Counted from the first letter of the stretch, positions 1-12,200 are shown. The stretch is 64,000 nt of DNA from Marthasterias glacialis (GCA_911728455.2 OU452225.1:8592106-8656105), one strand, 5' to 3'. The notes: generated by a model from the letters alone, not told the origin. Program-made: numbers and translations.

Positions 1-1403
1 ATACACAAGGACAGTGATTGTTGTCGGGGGACCAGATCATATTTTTCCTTCCAGCCTCGGTTTGGCTTCAATCAGTGAAATTGGGGGGAAGAAACAAGAT
101 GGCTGCACAACCAAAAAGGCCTATTTTCACCGTACCCCCTCTTTTTGTGTAGTGACTCCCTTCTGATTAACTCCCATGTTGTTTTCCTTCCAAACCTGTC
201 TGTCATTCTTCCTTCGATTTTCTCTACCCACTGGTCAACCAGCCCCTGATAAGTGGGCGGCCCTAAGGTCCGTAGTCGGTCTAGTCCGGCCAAGGAACAC
301 CTCAAATCCTGGCAATTTTACCAGGGGCTCGGCAACAGCTCGTCAAAGAACAAAGTCGGGTAACGAAATTGAAACAAATACAAACACCGATTCCCAGCGA
401 TTCCTGTGTGCACTGCTTTAATAATCTTTTCCTTTCCTCATTTCAAAGCAGATTTGGCTTAACTCTTTAAAAGTCGCTTTTTTAAAAACCATTTTCAATG
501 GCTTCATTACTAGATTTATTGGCTTTGAAGAGTGTGGACAACATTGGTAAGATTAAAACTACAAATGTTCATCAGTTTCCACGTAACTTACATGGTATAA
601 AAATGGTCACGGTGGAAAGAAAATATGTTTGCTTTGAATGCGCTTGCTTTTGGAGAAATGAGTGGAACAATTTGTCTTGATCTCGTGAGTCCAAAATCTG
701 ATGTTTGAAAACAGTGAACACATGTAATGGGCTTTTGTACTGTACTTTGTGACTCCGATGACAGATAACTGGGTTGTTATTTCATGTATATGTTGGGTCA
801 CATAAAGTGCGGACAGTGGTCTTCAACAATTACCAATGTTGTCCACGAGCTTTAAGAAGCATCTTCGCTACAACTCATGTTTTTTTTTTTAAGAATGCTG
901 TTAAGTTGATCTTTTAGTTATTCGTATCTACACTGATATTTGCATGCTCAACTTTTATATTTACAGACATATTCATGTCGGTGTTTTTAAGATGAAAATG
1001 CCTCATCAAATATAAAAAAATCTTGTATTTGTGTTGAGGATATCATCAAGATTGGGACAGCACTGGTGGCATTCATAGGTGTGGGGAAGGTTAGGGTGGG
1101 GGTGGGGGTGGGGGGGGGGGGTCGTACAGTGGATCTCTCTAGCCACAGACTGGCAGTAATGATACCTGCTAATTCATTTAACTCTCAGGGCCATGTCACA
1201 CAGTGCAATTTACAGGCAACCAGGTCCAGGCAATATTCATGAAGAAAAAAACATTCACATGTCAACTTCCACATCATTGTCATGGGGACTGTAAGATACT
1301 AATAGAAAAAATGTATCGTGTATAACCGAAGTGTTCCTTTTGCATGCAGTGCAGTTGCTTGCCTCCAAGTTGCCTGTAAAAAAATTGCCCTTGTGACAAG
1401 GTC
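1..1403. other. Intron or 5' flank of FCHO, no gene seen
   Basis: No exon with convincing splice signals or family motifs was found. About 230-400 is less AT-rich and CpG-bearing without a recognisable product. Around 510-650 is a diverged fragment of the TTAA element family described at 13881. A G-rich tract lies at 1094-1122. Confidence 0.4.
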
Positions 1404-1691
1404 TTAACACGTTGACTGCCAACTACGAGTATACTCGTACTAACAGGTGTTCCACTTGCTGCCACTACGAGTATACTCGTAGAGAATGAAAGGTCTTTGC
1501 AGTGTAAATAAAATACACTGGCATCACTGAGGGCGCAACAAATACACTGCTGGCAGTGGTGAGGACATGCTCCTATAAAAGGTTTATGATCAAATTATTT
1601 AAGTTAGTACCTATTCAGTATGCACGCATGCGCATAACGCTTGGCAAATGGGAATGCCATGTGAAATTATGCACGGCAGTCAAGGTGTTAA
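1404..1691. mobile_element. piggyBac-like MITE with TTAA target duplication
   Basis: TTAA at both ends is followed by terminal inverted repeats, TTAACACGTTGACTGCC on the left and the complement of TTAACACCTTGACTGCC on the right. The spacing is 288 bp and there is no coding capacity. TTAA targets and a TGACTGCC-type end are typical of piggyBac elements. Just inside the left end are two copies of the palindrome TACGAGTATACTCGTA, spaced about 40 bp. Confidence 0.8.
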
Positions 1692-1991
1692 CAGGCTTCT
1701 CATTCTCAGTCTCATTTTAATTTATGAGCTACTAAAATAGTGTCTCTATACAAAGGCACAAGTCCCTTTAACAGACATGTAACTTAACTTTTCAGCAGAT
1801 TTCCTCGTTTTTTGTTTCTTAGTTGTGCCATTGGAAATTTAAAGAACACACCAAAAAAGTTTTATGCCTGGCACTTTCCTCTTTTTGGGTCGCGGGATGG
1901 GGGACACTCTGCAGTTGCATGCCTGTTTTAATCAATATAAATTGTTTGGACAAAATGTACACAATTTCTCTGACTGAAAGATAAGAGACTT

Positions 1992-2195
1992 TTAAAGCCC
2001 CAGCTCAACATTAGTAAGAAGAAAAACATAAACGTTCACAGATTTACATATACCTTGCATGGTATAAAGATAACGATGGTAGAAAACTTTCCTTGAAATA
2101 TTTCTGCCTGAAGTGTTATCATTTTTAAATAATAAATGAAATAAGATCAACAATTAGTTTTCGTCTCAGTGAGACGAAAACTCTGCTGATTTCAC
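1992..2195 (-). mobile_element. Truncated copy of the TTAA / AGCCCC MITE family
   Basis: Starts TTAAAGCCCCAGCTCAACAT and is recognisably the reverse complement of the right part of the full copies at 13881 and 37148, including the Ctc hairpin TTTCGTCTCAGTGAGACG. The other end is missing. Confidence 0.7.
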
Positions 2196-2249
2196 CTACA
2201 ATGCAGGAACATATAACTCGCACATAAATCCTTGTCATTTGGAATTTTT

Positions 2250-2570
2250 TTTGCAATACTCACAAACTAGACGCAGTTCCTCAAAGAAAAACCGTTCTAA
2301 ACAATGTGGATGACTCCATGCCCATGTAGACACAAATCTTGTCCGCGGTGACATGACCTTGCTTCGTTTGGACGAATGAGCTGGTACGATTATTTGTGGA
2401 ACGACGCTACAAATTAAGCGTCGAAAATCCATATTCTATAATTATCCATATACGACGGTCCAACATCACGGCATTAAATACATGGCAAACTAAAGGGTGA
2501 CAGTCGAGACGTATTCCACCAATCATATGACAAGGATCTTTGTGTATGGTATATAATATCTTTTATTTTC
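2250..2570. repeat. Dispersed repeat shared with 33180-33500
   Basis: Several blocks occur in the same order in both places: GTGGA-GACTCC, CATTTGGAC-type, ACGATTATTT, TATAATTATCCATA, AAATACATGGCAAA, and ATGACAAGGATCT followed by GTGTGGTATATAATAT. Identity is moderate and no open frame is shared. Family unknown; possibly an old non-autonomous DNA element. Confidence 0.6.
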
Positions 2571-3016
2571 AAAACAAGACAAGTTTTGTTATTCTATCAT
2601 TTTTCTAGTCATTTTCTAGTCATTTTCACAAGAAAAATAATTTGCTGAATATCAACAGAATCAGCCATGGTTGGGCGTTCCGCAATAATTATACAGGAAC
2701 ACATAGTCTTAAAAAGGTTCATAATATAGCAAAAGTGTAAAAAACAGGGTGGCTCATTTATTTTCAGTTTATGACTTTTGAGCGAACACTTGACATGAAA
2801 TAACCTTTGCACGAAGACCTACTTTGAAACAAATCTTCAATATAAGCAGAACCATTGTACAAAGCACTAGTTTTGCCTAATTCTAAGGTAAATGAAAGGC
2901 TCTCATGATTTATAGGTTAACAATGAAATATTTACCCCAGTTGACTCAACTTTTATAACTGGCTCAACACCCAACTCAAGTTTGATGTCTGTAGTTAAAT
3001 TTGCGTTAAGTTTGAA
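2571..3016. other. Intronic sequence, nothing recognised
   Basis: AT-rich, with short imperfect repeats only and no splice-flanked open frame. Confidence 0.4.
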
Positions 3017-3238
3017 CTGGCTTGTAGTCTCAAGTTTGCAGTAATTTATGCCCCTGAACTGCCCTGAACTTTTGCGAGTGCTGCGGACGTGTATTCATTT
3101 TTTTGGCATCACAATTTACTTGCTAACACTGGCTTGTAGTCACAAGTTTGGGGCAACTTCTGCCCCTGAACTGCCCTGAACTTTTGCGAGTGCTGCGGAC
3201 GTGTTTTCATCTTTTTGGCATCACAATTTACTTGCAAT
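3017..3238. repeat. Tandem duplication, two units of about 112 bp
   Basis: CTGGCTTGTAGTC starts a unit at 3017 and again at 3129. The two units share a long near-identical core running through CCCTGAACTTTTGCGAGTG and GGCATCACAATTTACTTGC. Only a handful of differences are visible, so the duplication is fairly young. Confidence 0.85.
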
Positions 3239-3303
3239 CACACCCATGAGGGTATGCACTGAGTTTTGGTGTGAGCGTGATCTTAGGTTTATTGACCCAA
3301 TTC

Positions 3304-3512
3304 ACCTGACATCATCACCACAATAAATCTTGGTTGCTCAATTTTGGGAGTCGGGTTCCCCGTGTTACACTAATGTAGTGTTACACATTGTACGTGATGT
3401 GCACCTTGTTTACCATATCTTTACCTGCAATTTGACTCCCAAAATGGCAGACCCTCGGCAGACTGTAGCCGCATGTGTGACGTCAGTGCAAGGGGTCTGT
3501 TACTCAGTAGGC
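3304..3512 (-). mobile_element. Non-autonomous element, GGGAGTC-hairpin family
   Basis: Reverse complement of the copy at 14507-14715 over the whole length. It begins (minus strand) GACCCCTTGCACTGACGTCA, then TTTTGGGAGTC and its inverted partner GACTCCCAAAA about 90 bp on, ending near GAGCAACCAAGATT. There is no ORF. An internal hairpin and the dispersed, inverted copies mark it as a mobile repeat. Confidence 0.75.
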
Positions 3513-3526
3513 AACACAGCGTTTAT

Positions 3527-3813
3527 GAGCAAGTTCGATCAAGGACCATAGTTAACCATAGTTCAACTAACTCTGATCGAGCCCATGGTAGTTGACGATG
3601 GTTGGACTAGTGTAGTCGACTATTCGCTGGTTACCATAGCCATTTCATAAGCACAGTGGAGAGGGGACCAGTTATCAGGAAAGTGATAACATCGATTTTG
3701 CCATTTTCTATGGTCGGGTGGACGTGGCGTGACTAGAGTCTTCGCACTTCAACTTCAGTGCGCATGTGCAACGTGCGTCACCTACAACCATCGGTCCTTG
3801 ATGGAACTTGCTC
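3527..3813. mobile_element. MITE with 22-bp terminal inverted repeats
   Basis: Left end GAGCAAGTTCGATCAAGGAC; right end is the complement of GAGCAAGTTCCATCAAGGAC. About 287 bp, non-coding. It directly abuts the preceding repeat. Confidence 0.75.
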
Positions 3814-4158
3814 CTTGTTGACTGCCACAGTGGCGATGTGGGTGCAATGGGTCAATAGATGGTGTTGATATTTACATACACATTCATCCAGTCATTTACT
3901 CATGGGTTGTGCATGTTCCTCAAATTCAATTACTATTTCTCATCTTTAGTCACAACTGCACTCAGCTTAACCTGAATAGATGAGTAACAATCAAGTTTTT
4001 ACTCTCAGATGATGCTAGTGATGTAGATAGATTTAAAAACTGCTCTACACATAGGGGAAATTTAGAATGACCTTGATCAAAACTTACAAAAGATAAAAAA
4101 AAAACATGTAGCAGACAGACAGCTTAGTGGGGCAGATAATGGAAGTAGTCGGGGGAAC

Positions 4159-4420
4159 TGTGCCTTTGAAATTTGGCACACAGTGGGAGTATTGTCATGA
4201 GAAAGATACTTGGCTATAGGGCCATCACAGATTTGAATTTTGAAAAAATATAGGTAGAATAACAAGCAATTTTCAAAACTGGCAATATGGCTGACATTGC
4301 TTATTGTACTACCTATATTTTTTCAACGGACAAATCTGCGATGGCCCTATTGCCAAGTATCTTTCTCATGACATATTCTGACTGTGTGTCAGATTCCATG
4401 CTTGTATCATCAAAGGCACA
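4159..4420. mobile_element. Long foldback element
   Basis: Left arm from TGTGCCTTTGA and right arm ending TCAAAGGCACA are complementary with few mismatches. A shared core (TCATGAGAAAGATACTTGGC) and GAAAAAATATAGGTAG occur in both arms. Arms are about 110 bp and the spacer about 40 bp. A transcript through it would form a long hairpin. Confidence 0.85.
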
Positions 4421-4992
4421 ATCCCATCACCCACCTGCAGCACTGGCTAGACTGTAACAACGTACAAAACCTCAAATTAAACCTCCATTTAGAGGTGCCA
4501 TGTTACAAAACTTTACAATAGGAAACAAAAGTAGTTTTTTAGACGCTTAATAAAAACCATGAAGAAGAAAAAAACCTAGCTTAGACATCGTTGCAGGTAG
4601 TACCAGCAGCGTCTCTGTAGAATGCTGTAGACTTGCTACATCTTTGGCGATAACAATTACAACAGATTTAGTGAGAAATACTTTGGAATTGCTATCTTCC
4701 ATTTCCCCATCTGGAAGTCTGAATTTAACTTTGACCGGCGTTGCTGCAAAAGTGACATTTTCTGGAGTGGATCGTACCTCAATTAACCAGTACAAATCTC
4801 GCTAGAAAAGAATGTAGAATCATCGTTTTTAGAGTTGGCTTTTTGATATATTTTAGATGTTAGAGTGCATTTCATCATACCAAAGTCTACGATTACTCTA
4901 TAATGTCTAAAAACTAATAAAAAACATACACCAAACTCAAAGGTCTTCTTTAAATTGTCAGTCCTAAATCATTGGTAAGAAGTCTGAGTTTG

Positions 4993-5100
4993 CCGTGGTC
5001 TTCACTAGAAGACAATCAGAGCAGACTGATCAAAGCTTCCAATTGTTACACCACTGGTTCTTTTCAGAACCACCACAGCTCAAAAATAAAGTCTAGGGCA
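4993..5100 (+). repeat. Dispersed repeat carrying a histone-type 3' stem-loop
   Basis: Shares order and sequence with 15405-15500: AGAAGA--ATCAGAGC-GACTGAT, then AATTGTT-ACACCAC, then a 6-bp stem with 4-base loop, GGTTCTTTTCAGAACC at 5056-5071, followed by ACCACAGCTCAAAAATAAAG. The hairpin matches the metazoan replication-dependent histone stem-loop rule (GGYYCT-TTTC-AGRRCC then ACCA). No histone coding sequence precedes it. Confidence 0.65.
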
Positions 5101-5151
5101 GCCTATGCTTCAAGAAATGTTATCGTGGTGTTCCAGCCGTAGCTGCTAGTG

Positions 5152-5305
5152 GACCGTTCCGGCCTGTCAATCAAACAGTGCGCATTGACCAATTGGATCA
5201 CGACATTTGGTCATGTGACCTCGGTCAAACTCGGTCACAAGTGGAGCGTAAACGTACATAAACTAAGGTGTGCGGGCGGGGCTTGTTGCCAAAGCCGGAA
5301 CGGTC
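5152..5305. mobile_element. Short MITE, GACCGTTCCGGC ends
   Basis: GACCGTTCCGGC at 5152-5163 and its exact complement GCCGGAACGGTC at 5294-5305 enclose about 150 bp. The interior is CpG-bearing and contains repeated GGTCA/TCGGTCA motifs. Non-coding. Confidence 0.75.
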
Positions 5306-6057
5306 TATTCAGTTAACGGCCAATATCATCACACAAGGTGTCATGGCAGACATTAGTTTACGAGATTGTTCTCCACCATGCAAGATTTCAAATTCTACTT
5401 TATCGAGTTAAAACCAAGTCCTCTGAACAAATTTATTTCTTTCTTTCTTTTTTATTTTATGATGGGTGGCAGAAATAGCCTCTTCTTTTTAACAAAACCC
5501 TGTTTTTGTTCTGGTAAATGGGAATTGAACACAGTGCGTGCAGCTCAGTCACTTGTGCTGACAAGACAATGATTTATATCACAATAAAACCCATCCTCTC
5601 TTGAACATTATGTTCTTGTTTGTAATTACAATAGAGGGGGAAAATATGAAATCTTTCGGTTGACACCAAAACAAATATGTGTGTATTGTGTGAAATGTGG
5701 TCTAAAAAGTAGGATGCAAAAAACAAAGCCGTTGAGGGTGACAATGCCATTTTATACGGTAAATTTCCAGAATGGAAATTTTTGTATAATTGTCTCTTTA
5801 GGTCATCAAATTTACAAAGATATTTCTGATTTGGATAAAGAGAAGATATCCTAGGCTTTATTAAAACACAAACTGCAAACTACACACTTCAGACTTCTTA
5901 TCAAAAAGAATGGAGAGTTCTAAATGAAAACTTTTGAGTTGCCGTTTCTTTTTTCAGACATTCTGTTTGGAGTAAGAGCTTACATGCTACCTGTAAACCC
6001 AATACTTCCTGAATTAAAAACTTATCTTTCATTTTCATCCCTCCACAAATCATCCAG
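5306..6057. other. Intron sequence before FCHO exon A
   Basis: No further exon or element was recognised. The pyrimidine tract at about 6025-6057 belongs to the acceptor region of exon A. Confidence 0.4.
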
Positions 6058-6074
6058 CCGCGGATCTTTTACAG

Positions 6075-6227
6075 AGTCCAACGACCACCAGCGATAGCTT
6101 ACCCCCTGCGCTACCAGTCAAACAGAGGCACAGTGTGGTGGGCAGTACTTCATCCACGCCCACGGGGGGCGTTCCTGCCCCGACGCCTCCCCCCAGGTCA
6201 GGCAATCGGCCGTGGAGTGGTGTACAG
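6075..6227 (+). CDS. FCHO: FCHO exon A: proline/serine-rich linker
   Basis: Reads [17 protein letters not shown] and onward through [17 protein letters not shown]. The donor is CAG|gtgaga with phase 0. The acceptor is ambiguous. TTTTACAG at 6067-6074 gives the 51-codon exon listed, but a stronger pyrimidine tract ends in CATCCAG at 6057, which would add about five residues in the same frame. The low-complexity composition fits the disordered AP-2-activating linker of muniscins. Confidence 0.75.
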
Positions 6228-9200
6228 GTGAGACATGACTCATTATTGTGGAGAGGGTGTCCAATATCTGTCCGGGGGTGAAACGTAGATTTGGGAGAAG
6301 CACTTATGACTTGTCTCCCTCGTTAGTCGGAAACCCTAGAAGACAAGGAGACATTTGAGAAGATGGTGAGGTAATGTGGAGGATTTCTTCTCCAACATGT
6401 GGGTGGAAAAACCTCATTTACAGATTGAAGGGGAACCCATTTCTGAATCAATTCAAGGTTTTTTTCTCTAATCTAACATCCACTAATGATGGTTCTATTT
6501 TGGGGTTCATGTCAAAGCTATGCTTGCGTGTGAGTGACTGTTCCAACTAATTACTCGTGTTCCATGCAGGTGATGCATTTACACGGCAAATATTTTTTTC
6601 ACAGTAATAGTTGATGTCACTCTAAACAAAAAAGACTGGAATTTACTGGACGAGGGCTTCATCCAACAATTAATTAAAATAGCTCTTTAATGATAACGAT
6701 AATGAGGTACTATAAATGACTTTAATTGAGAACCTAAGAGCAAATTTTGACAAAATATTTAGAAAGGGAAAGAATAAAAGTTCCACTCTCTTTGACTTTA
6801 ACTCTTACATTGACAGACCGTTCACTAGTTGTTTGTGAGAAACATGTATGAATACTTTCATTCTTTCTCTTACCGCTTGTTTTTGATAATGTGTCTCTTT
6901 GCAGTCGCCCATACCTCGTAGTGAGACCCCGAACATGTTCCGGCAGGACAGCTCTTCGTCTTTAACCAACTCATCTTTCAATGCCTCTACGGTCATCGGC
7001 AGCTCACGAGGGCCCAGTCCGTTAACGTTGGGCATGTCAGACACTATTCCAATTGCCGCCGCTTTCACGGAGTCGGTCAACGCTTATTTCAAGGGAACGG
7101 ACCAATCCAAGTAAGTCCAAGAAACTTGTGTGTCGTCTCAGGATTTTTCCCGATTTCAGGGTTTTCTCAAAATCTCCCTGAGCTTTCAAACTTTCTTGAA
7201 AGAAGTTAAGCAGTCACCAAAGGGAGAATAGGAATAGTCCACATTGTGTCTTAATCTGTAGTTTGATATTTCTGGTGATGCTCAGAGTCTGTGAATGTCC
7301 TAAATTGTAAAATCTGGGAGGTTCTTCAGGCTTATTTTTCAGGAATTGACACATTTTAAAAATCTTATCCCAGAACTTTATTTCTTTTGAAAGTTACTTC
7401 AGTCTGACAAGAGACCATTTTCATAAAACTATTCAGCACACAAGCTTGCTAATCATCGAGAACTCTTCAATCGAAGTAATCACTGCATTTCTGGACAAAA
7501 AGAATACCAGTGCATTATGAGTGACGAGTATACAGTGTTTATTACACATGGGTGTCGGGTAAAATTGAACAGACAAAAAATCTCAATAATGCAGAAGAGT
7601 CTTGTTTAGCAGAAATAGGTTACCAGTCCAAATACCGTGTGATGTACCTTGCCTGTAGGCGGTTCCCCGCTAATATTTGCTAAACAAATACATTTGTGAA
7701 GTGATATCGTCTTCTTAACAGCTTCATGAACATTGATGTCAAATCGAACATCAGGGTTGGAGCTGCCAACTCTCCTGAATATTGCCGGAGAATGGAGAAT
7801 GCTTTAAAACTCCTATTAAAAAAACAGTTCCTGGATTCCAAATTCAAAAGTTGGCAGCTCTGTAAGAATGTATCTTGAACCTGTGTTCCAAAGTCAGATT
7901 TTTGTATTTAGCGTGAAATTGTTCGGTGTTCCCGACAACATCTGAGAATTTTCCTTTTTCCATCAGAATCTAGAGAAAATGCACTGTGATGGGAAACACA
8001 GTGAAGGTACCATATTTCTACCGTCATGTTAGCAGTTTTTCCAATGGTTGTTTTTTTTTTTTTTAAGTACCTGAAGCCACCTTAAGTGTTTCCACATGTG
8101 AATGGCTGTTACTGAAAATAAGTTGATAGAGTTATTAAATTTTTAATTATTACATTCAAATTTTATTTGAAAAAATGGACCGAAAAGGCAGGTAACTTTT
8201 TCCGTCCAATTTTTGATGGAAATTTTAGGGTGAATTAAAATGTATATTTTAAAACATCGAGTGTATCAACTCAAATGACTTTCAGTAGAAGCCTGCATGT
8301 CCATTCACATGTTAAAATACTTTTGGCTGGTTTCAGGTACTTAAACAAAAAGTTGCAACCATTGGAAAAACTGCTTCTGTGATGAATGCATCATGGTACC
8401 CTTTGTTGTGTTTTCTGTCCTGTATGGAAATCTCAAATTGTTCTGTAAATAAAGAGTGTTTGTTTTTTTATTTCATTTGTAGATGTATGGTGAAGATCAC
8501 TGGTGATCTGATGCTATCATTCCCTGCTGGTATTATCCAAGCCTTAACCGGTAACCCTTCCCCACCTGTACTTAGCTTCAAAGTCAAGAATTCTGATCGT
8601 CTAGAGCAGGTCTTGCCAAATAAGCAGCTCATTACCAAGTAAGAATTATGTACACCCAAGTGAGAATCTTGCGACCAAATGAGAATGTTTAGCCCACATA
8701 AGAAAGCATTAGTTTGATTATGAATGCCTTGATCTGAACAGGAATGCTGTAAGTCATGAAACTTGAGTAAAAATACCTTAACATAAGAAAGAATGCCTTA
8801 ACATAAGAAAGAATGCATTGACCCTAGTAGGAATGCCATTTGGTCAGCTTGGAATACTTTCACCCGATTTAAATTTAAGAATGCTTCAACAAGATAACAC
8901 CTGATTACGTGTATACATGCAAATATTTTCCCTGCCAAAAAATTGGATGACGTGAACTATGTATTTTTTTGTGTGAATTGGGAAGACCAGAACGTAGGTG
9001 GCCCGGACATTCCATTCCAGAGCATTCACAGCACATGCACTCACCGTGCCACACAGAGGAAAGATGGCACTGGAAATAATGCTGAAATTCTCCCTTGATG
9101 CGGGGGGTTATTGTGTAATCCTGATTCAAGATCTTTGTCCTTTCATTATAAGAAGAGGATTATGGTACGTCCAAGACGCTTCCACCTTCATTGTATTGAG

Positions 9201-12200
9201 ACTCAATTGAGGGAAGTCCGAGTGAACTGAGATTTCAGCCCTGGTTTCGGTCTTAGGACCAATCCTCGGCCTTGTCTCAAGGTGGAGGTTTTGTGATTCA
9301 CGATACATGAATCTAATATTTTCTCGATAGAGAAACAACAAATCCCGGTGCTTCAATGAGAATCTTTGGTCTCTTAGCTTTCTTTAGTCATGTTTTTTTT
9401 TGTGCCAGCGATACTCCCAAAGAAAAATGATTCCGGTAATTTTGAAAAAAGAAATCCCGTCCTGATGGCACAGAAGAAATGAAAGATCCCTGGTGCTCAC
9501 TGTGGCCATTGAGAGGTGGTTTTTGTGTAATCGCTGATTATAGACCTTTGTCCTTTTGTTCCAAGAAGGGGATTATAAGGCATCGAGAGGCTTCCACCAT
9601 TATTCATTCATTGTATTTTGGCTGAATGGAGGTAAGTCAGAGTGAGCCGGCAATCGAGCCATGGTTCCATGTGTAGTGCCACTCCTATCCCGTTGGTAAC
9701 GGCCGATGTTTTGCAATTCACTTTGTGTGAATTTGACATTTTCTCAGTCGAGAAACAAAACGGACGATCCAACAAAGAGAATCTTTCTTCTATTGGCATT
9801 GTCAAGTCAGGGTTTCTTTGTGCCAGCGGTACCCTCAAAGAAAAATGATTCTGGTAATTCCGCCAAAAGAATCTCGCCAGGGAACGGGGTGAAAAAAAAG
9901 AATCCCGGCGGCAACTGGTTTAAAATGCAGGAAGTCAAGTGCAGTCAAACATTCGGCATGAAGACAAAGCTTTAGAACAATCCTCTCTTTCTAAGGTGTG
10001 TATTTTGCTTGTGTTGGAATTATTCTGACTATTATTCGCTCACAGTGATGCATCCCAGACCACAACCGATAGTCAAGCCTACACCTTTAACATGAGTAAC
10101 CTTGTAGTTCTACTAAAGAGACAAGCAGAGAAGAATGTAGCTGCATCTTACTTCAATGTAGACATCCTCAAATATCAGGTAACAACAACATTATTAACAC
10201 AATCCCAAATTAACCTTGGATCACATCTTGTAAATTCCACTCTTATTTTATGGGTGTGTGTAGTTTTTTTCGGCCCTTAAAACTTTTTGGGATTTGAGGC
10301 ATATCTGTTTTAGAAAGATGCAGACGAGTGGTCAGTGTGCAGTATTCAAGTTCTGTTTTTTTTTTAAACAAAAGGTGGGGTGCATTGGGGTGCATGGGGT
10401 TCATTTCACAAAGCGCTAGGACTAGTCTTATCTCGAGTTAGGATGAGTAACTAGTCCTACTAGTCCTAAGTTGGGACTAGTTTTGTGAAATCCACCCCTG
10501 GTCTGTATTCCTTAGAACTGCTAAGCAAAACTAATTGCTTGAGAATAATCTTGCCTTGCAGAAACAGGTTACCAGCCAAAATATAATGTAATGCGTATGG
10601 TTTGTGACTGGTTTCCCTGCAAATCTTCGCTCAGCAGAAAATAGTTCCATTAAAATATTAACAGCTTAAAGCTTTATGAAATTGGGCTGTGGCTTGGCAA
10701 GTCGGAGCATTTTACCATAATTGCTCCGTTGTTTGGCCGGGAGGTTCAGCTGATTCTGTGTTTTGGGGCTGGGAGGTAAAGCTGTAGGTCCTGTTTACTA
10801 GGATAGATAATACTTGTTTCAGAACCAAGAACAGTAATGATGGAAGAGTAGGGACTTATCGTAGTAGTTTCTGTTTCATAGCCAGCACCTCTGCTTACAG
10901 GATCCACCAGGCTTCTGAGCAACAGTGATTAAGTTTGCTGTTTCTAAGCACCTTGCATTACCACAATTGTAACAATAAGTGACAGTTAGTCCAAAGCACA
11001 GAACACTGCAATGAATTTTTTAACCTCACGCCCCAAAACCAAGCCTGTTAAAAATCTGGAGATACGTTTGGTTTACAGGTTAAAGTTGAGCCGGAGGGCC
11101 GGTCCACCCCGCTCCATTTGATCAGTTATTGGAAGTGTGAGCCGACAACAACTGACGTCAGGATAGACTATGCTTACAACTCGGCGGCCATCGAGCAAGC
11201 CGCCCCTCTTAGTAACGTCACGTTAATAGTTCCCGTAGATGGAGGAGTCACGGTCATGCAGTCCAAACCAGCAGCTACATGGTAAGAAAAGATAACATGA
11301 GTTACATGACAGGTTTTTCATCGGTCGTACTTTTGGTATATTATTGAGGATTACTTGATTCTTAGTTGACACAACAACCAATAGCTCGTGGACTCGAGCT
11401 CTGGTGTTTCTGATCAGTAGAGTGTGGTTTTGAGTCCCGGTCTTGACACGTGTGTCCTTAAGGAAGACACTTAACCATTATTAGCCGTTATTGCTTCGTC
11501 TTTCGGATGGGACGTAAAGCCAAAGCTCCTATGTGTTGTGTAATGTACGTGAAAGAACCCAGTACACATGTCGTTAAGAGAAGGGGTTTGCTCCAGTGTT
11601 TTCTGGTATGGTTGGGAGCAGATTGTGCCTCAGCACCTTGTAAACTGTTACAAGGTGCTATGTAAATAAATTGGTCTGATATTTGGAACATAGCTTCACA
11701 TACCTTGTTGAACAAAAATTATAATGAGCTCTTCTTTGAGAAGCCCTTGGGTGGGATAAAGTGCTATATAAGAACTGTGCATTAGTATTATTGTGGTTGT
11801 TTATATGCTTGGAAAATAACCCTCGTGTTAAAAGACTTGATAAATCTGTGATGAGGGCATTGAAAGTCATGCAGTCCAAATTGGCAGTGACAAGGTAACG
11901 GAATATACATGACATGAATTTTAAGAGATGGTAAATTCAGAATTTGACAGCGAACTAAGTTCTAAGTTGGCACAAGTACCAAGGGCCCTTTGAAGTGTTT
12001 ATGCTCGAACAAATCTTGTCTTAAAACACTTACATGTGAGTATGTCACGTTGAACTTTTCCCTTGCAAGAAGACTTTAAGAATTTATAAAAACATAAAGA
12101 TAAAATATATTTTACCCTGTTATCCTATGATCTAGACAGACATGATATTCCTCTTTGTTTTATGATGTTTTTTGTTTGTTGTTTTTTTTTTCTTCCTTCC

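Noticed and set aside
9706-9975. Extra FCHO exon between C and D
   Set aside because: Exons C and D join in phase without it, and the frame is not conserved in the neighbouring duplicated unit.
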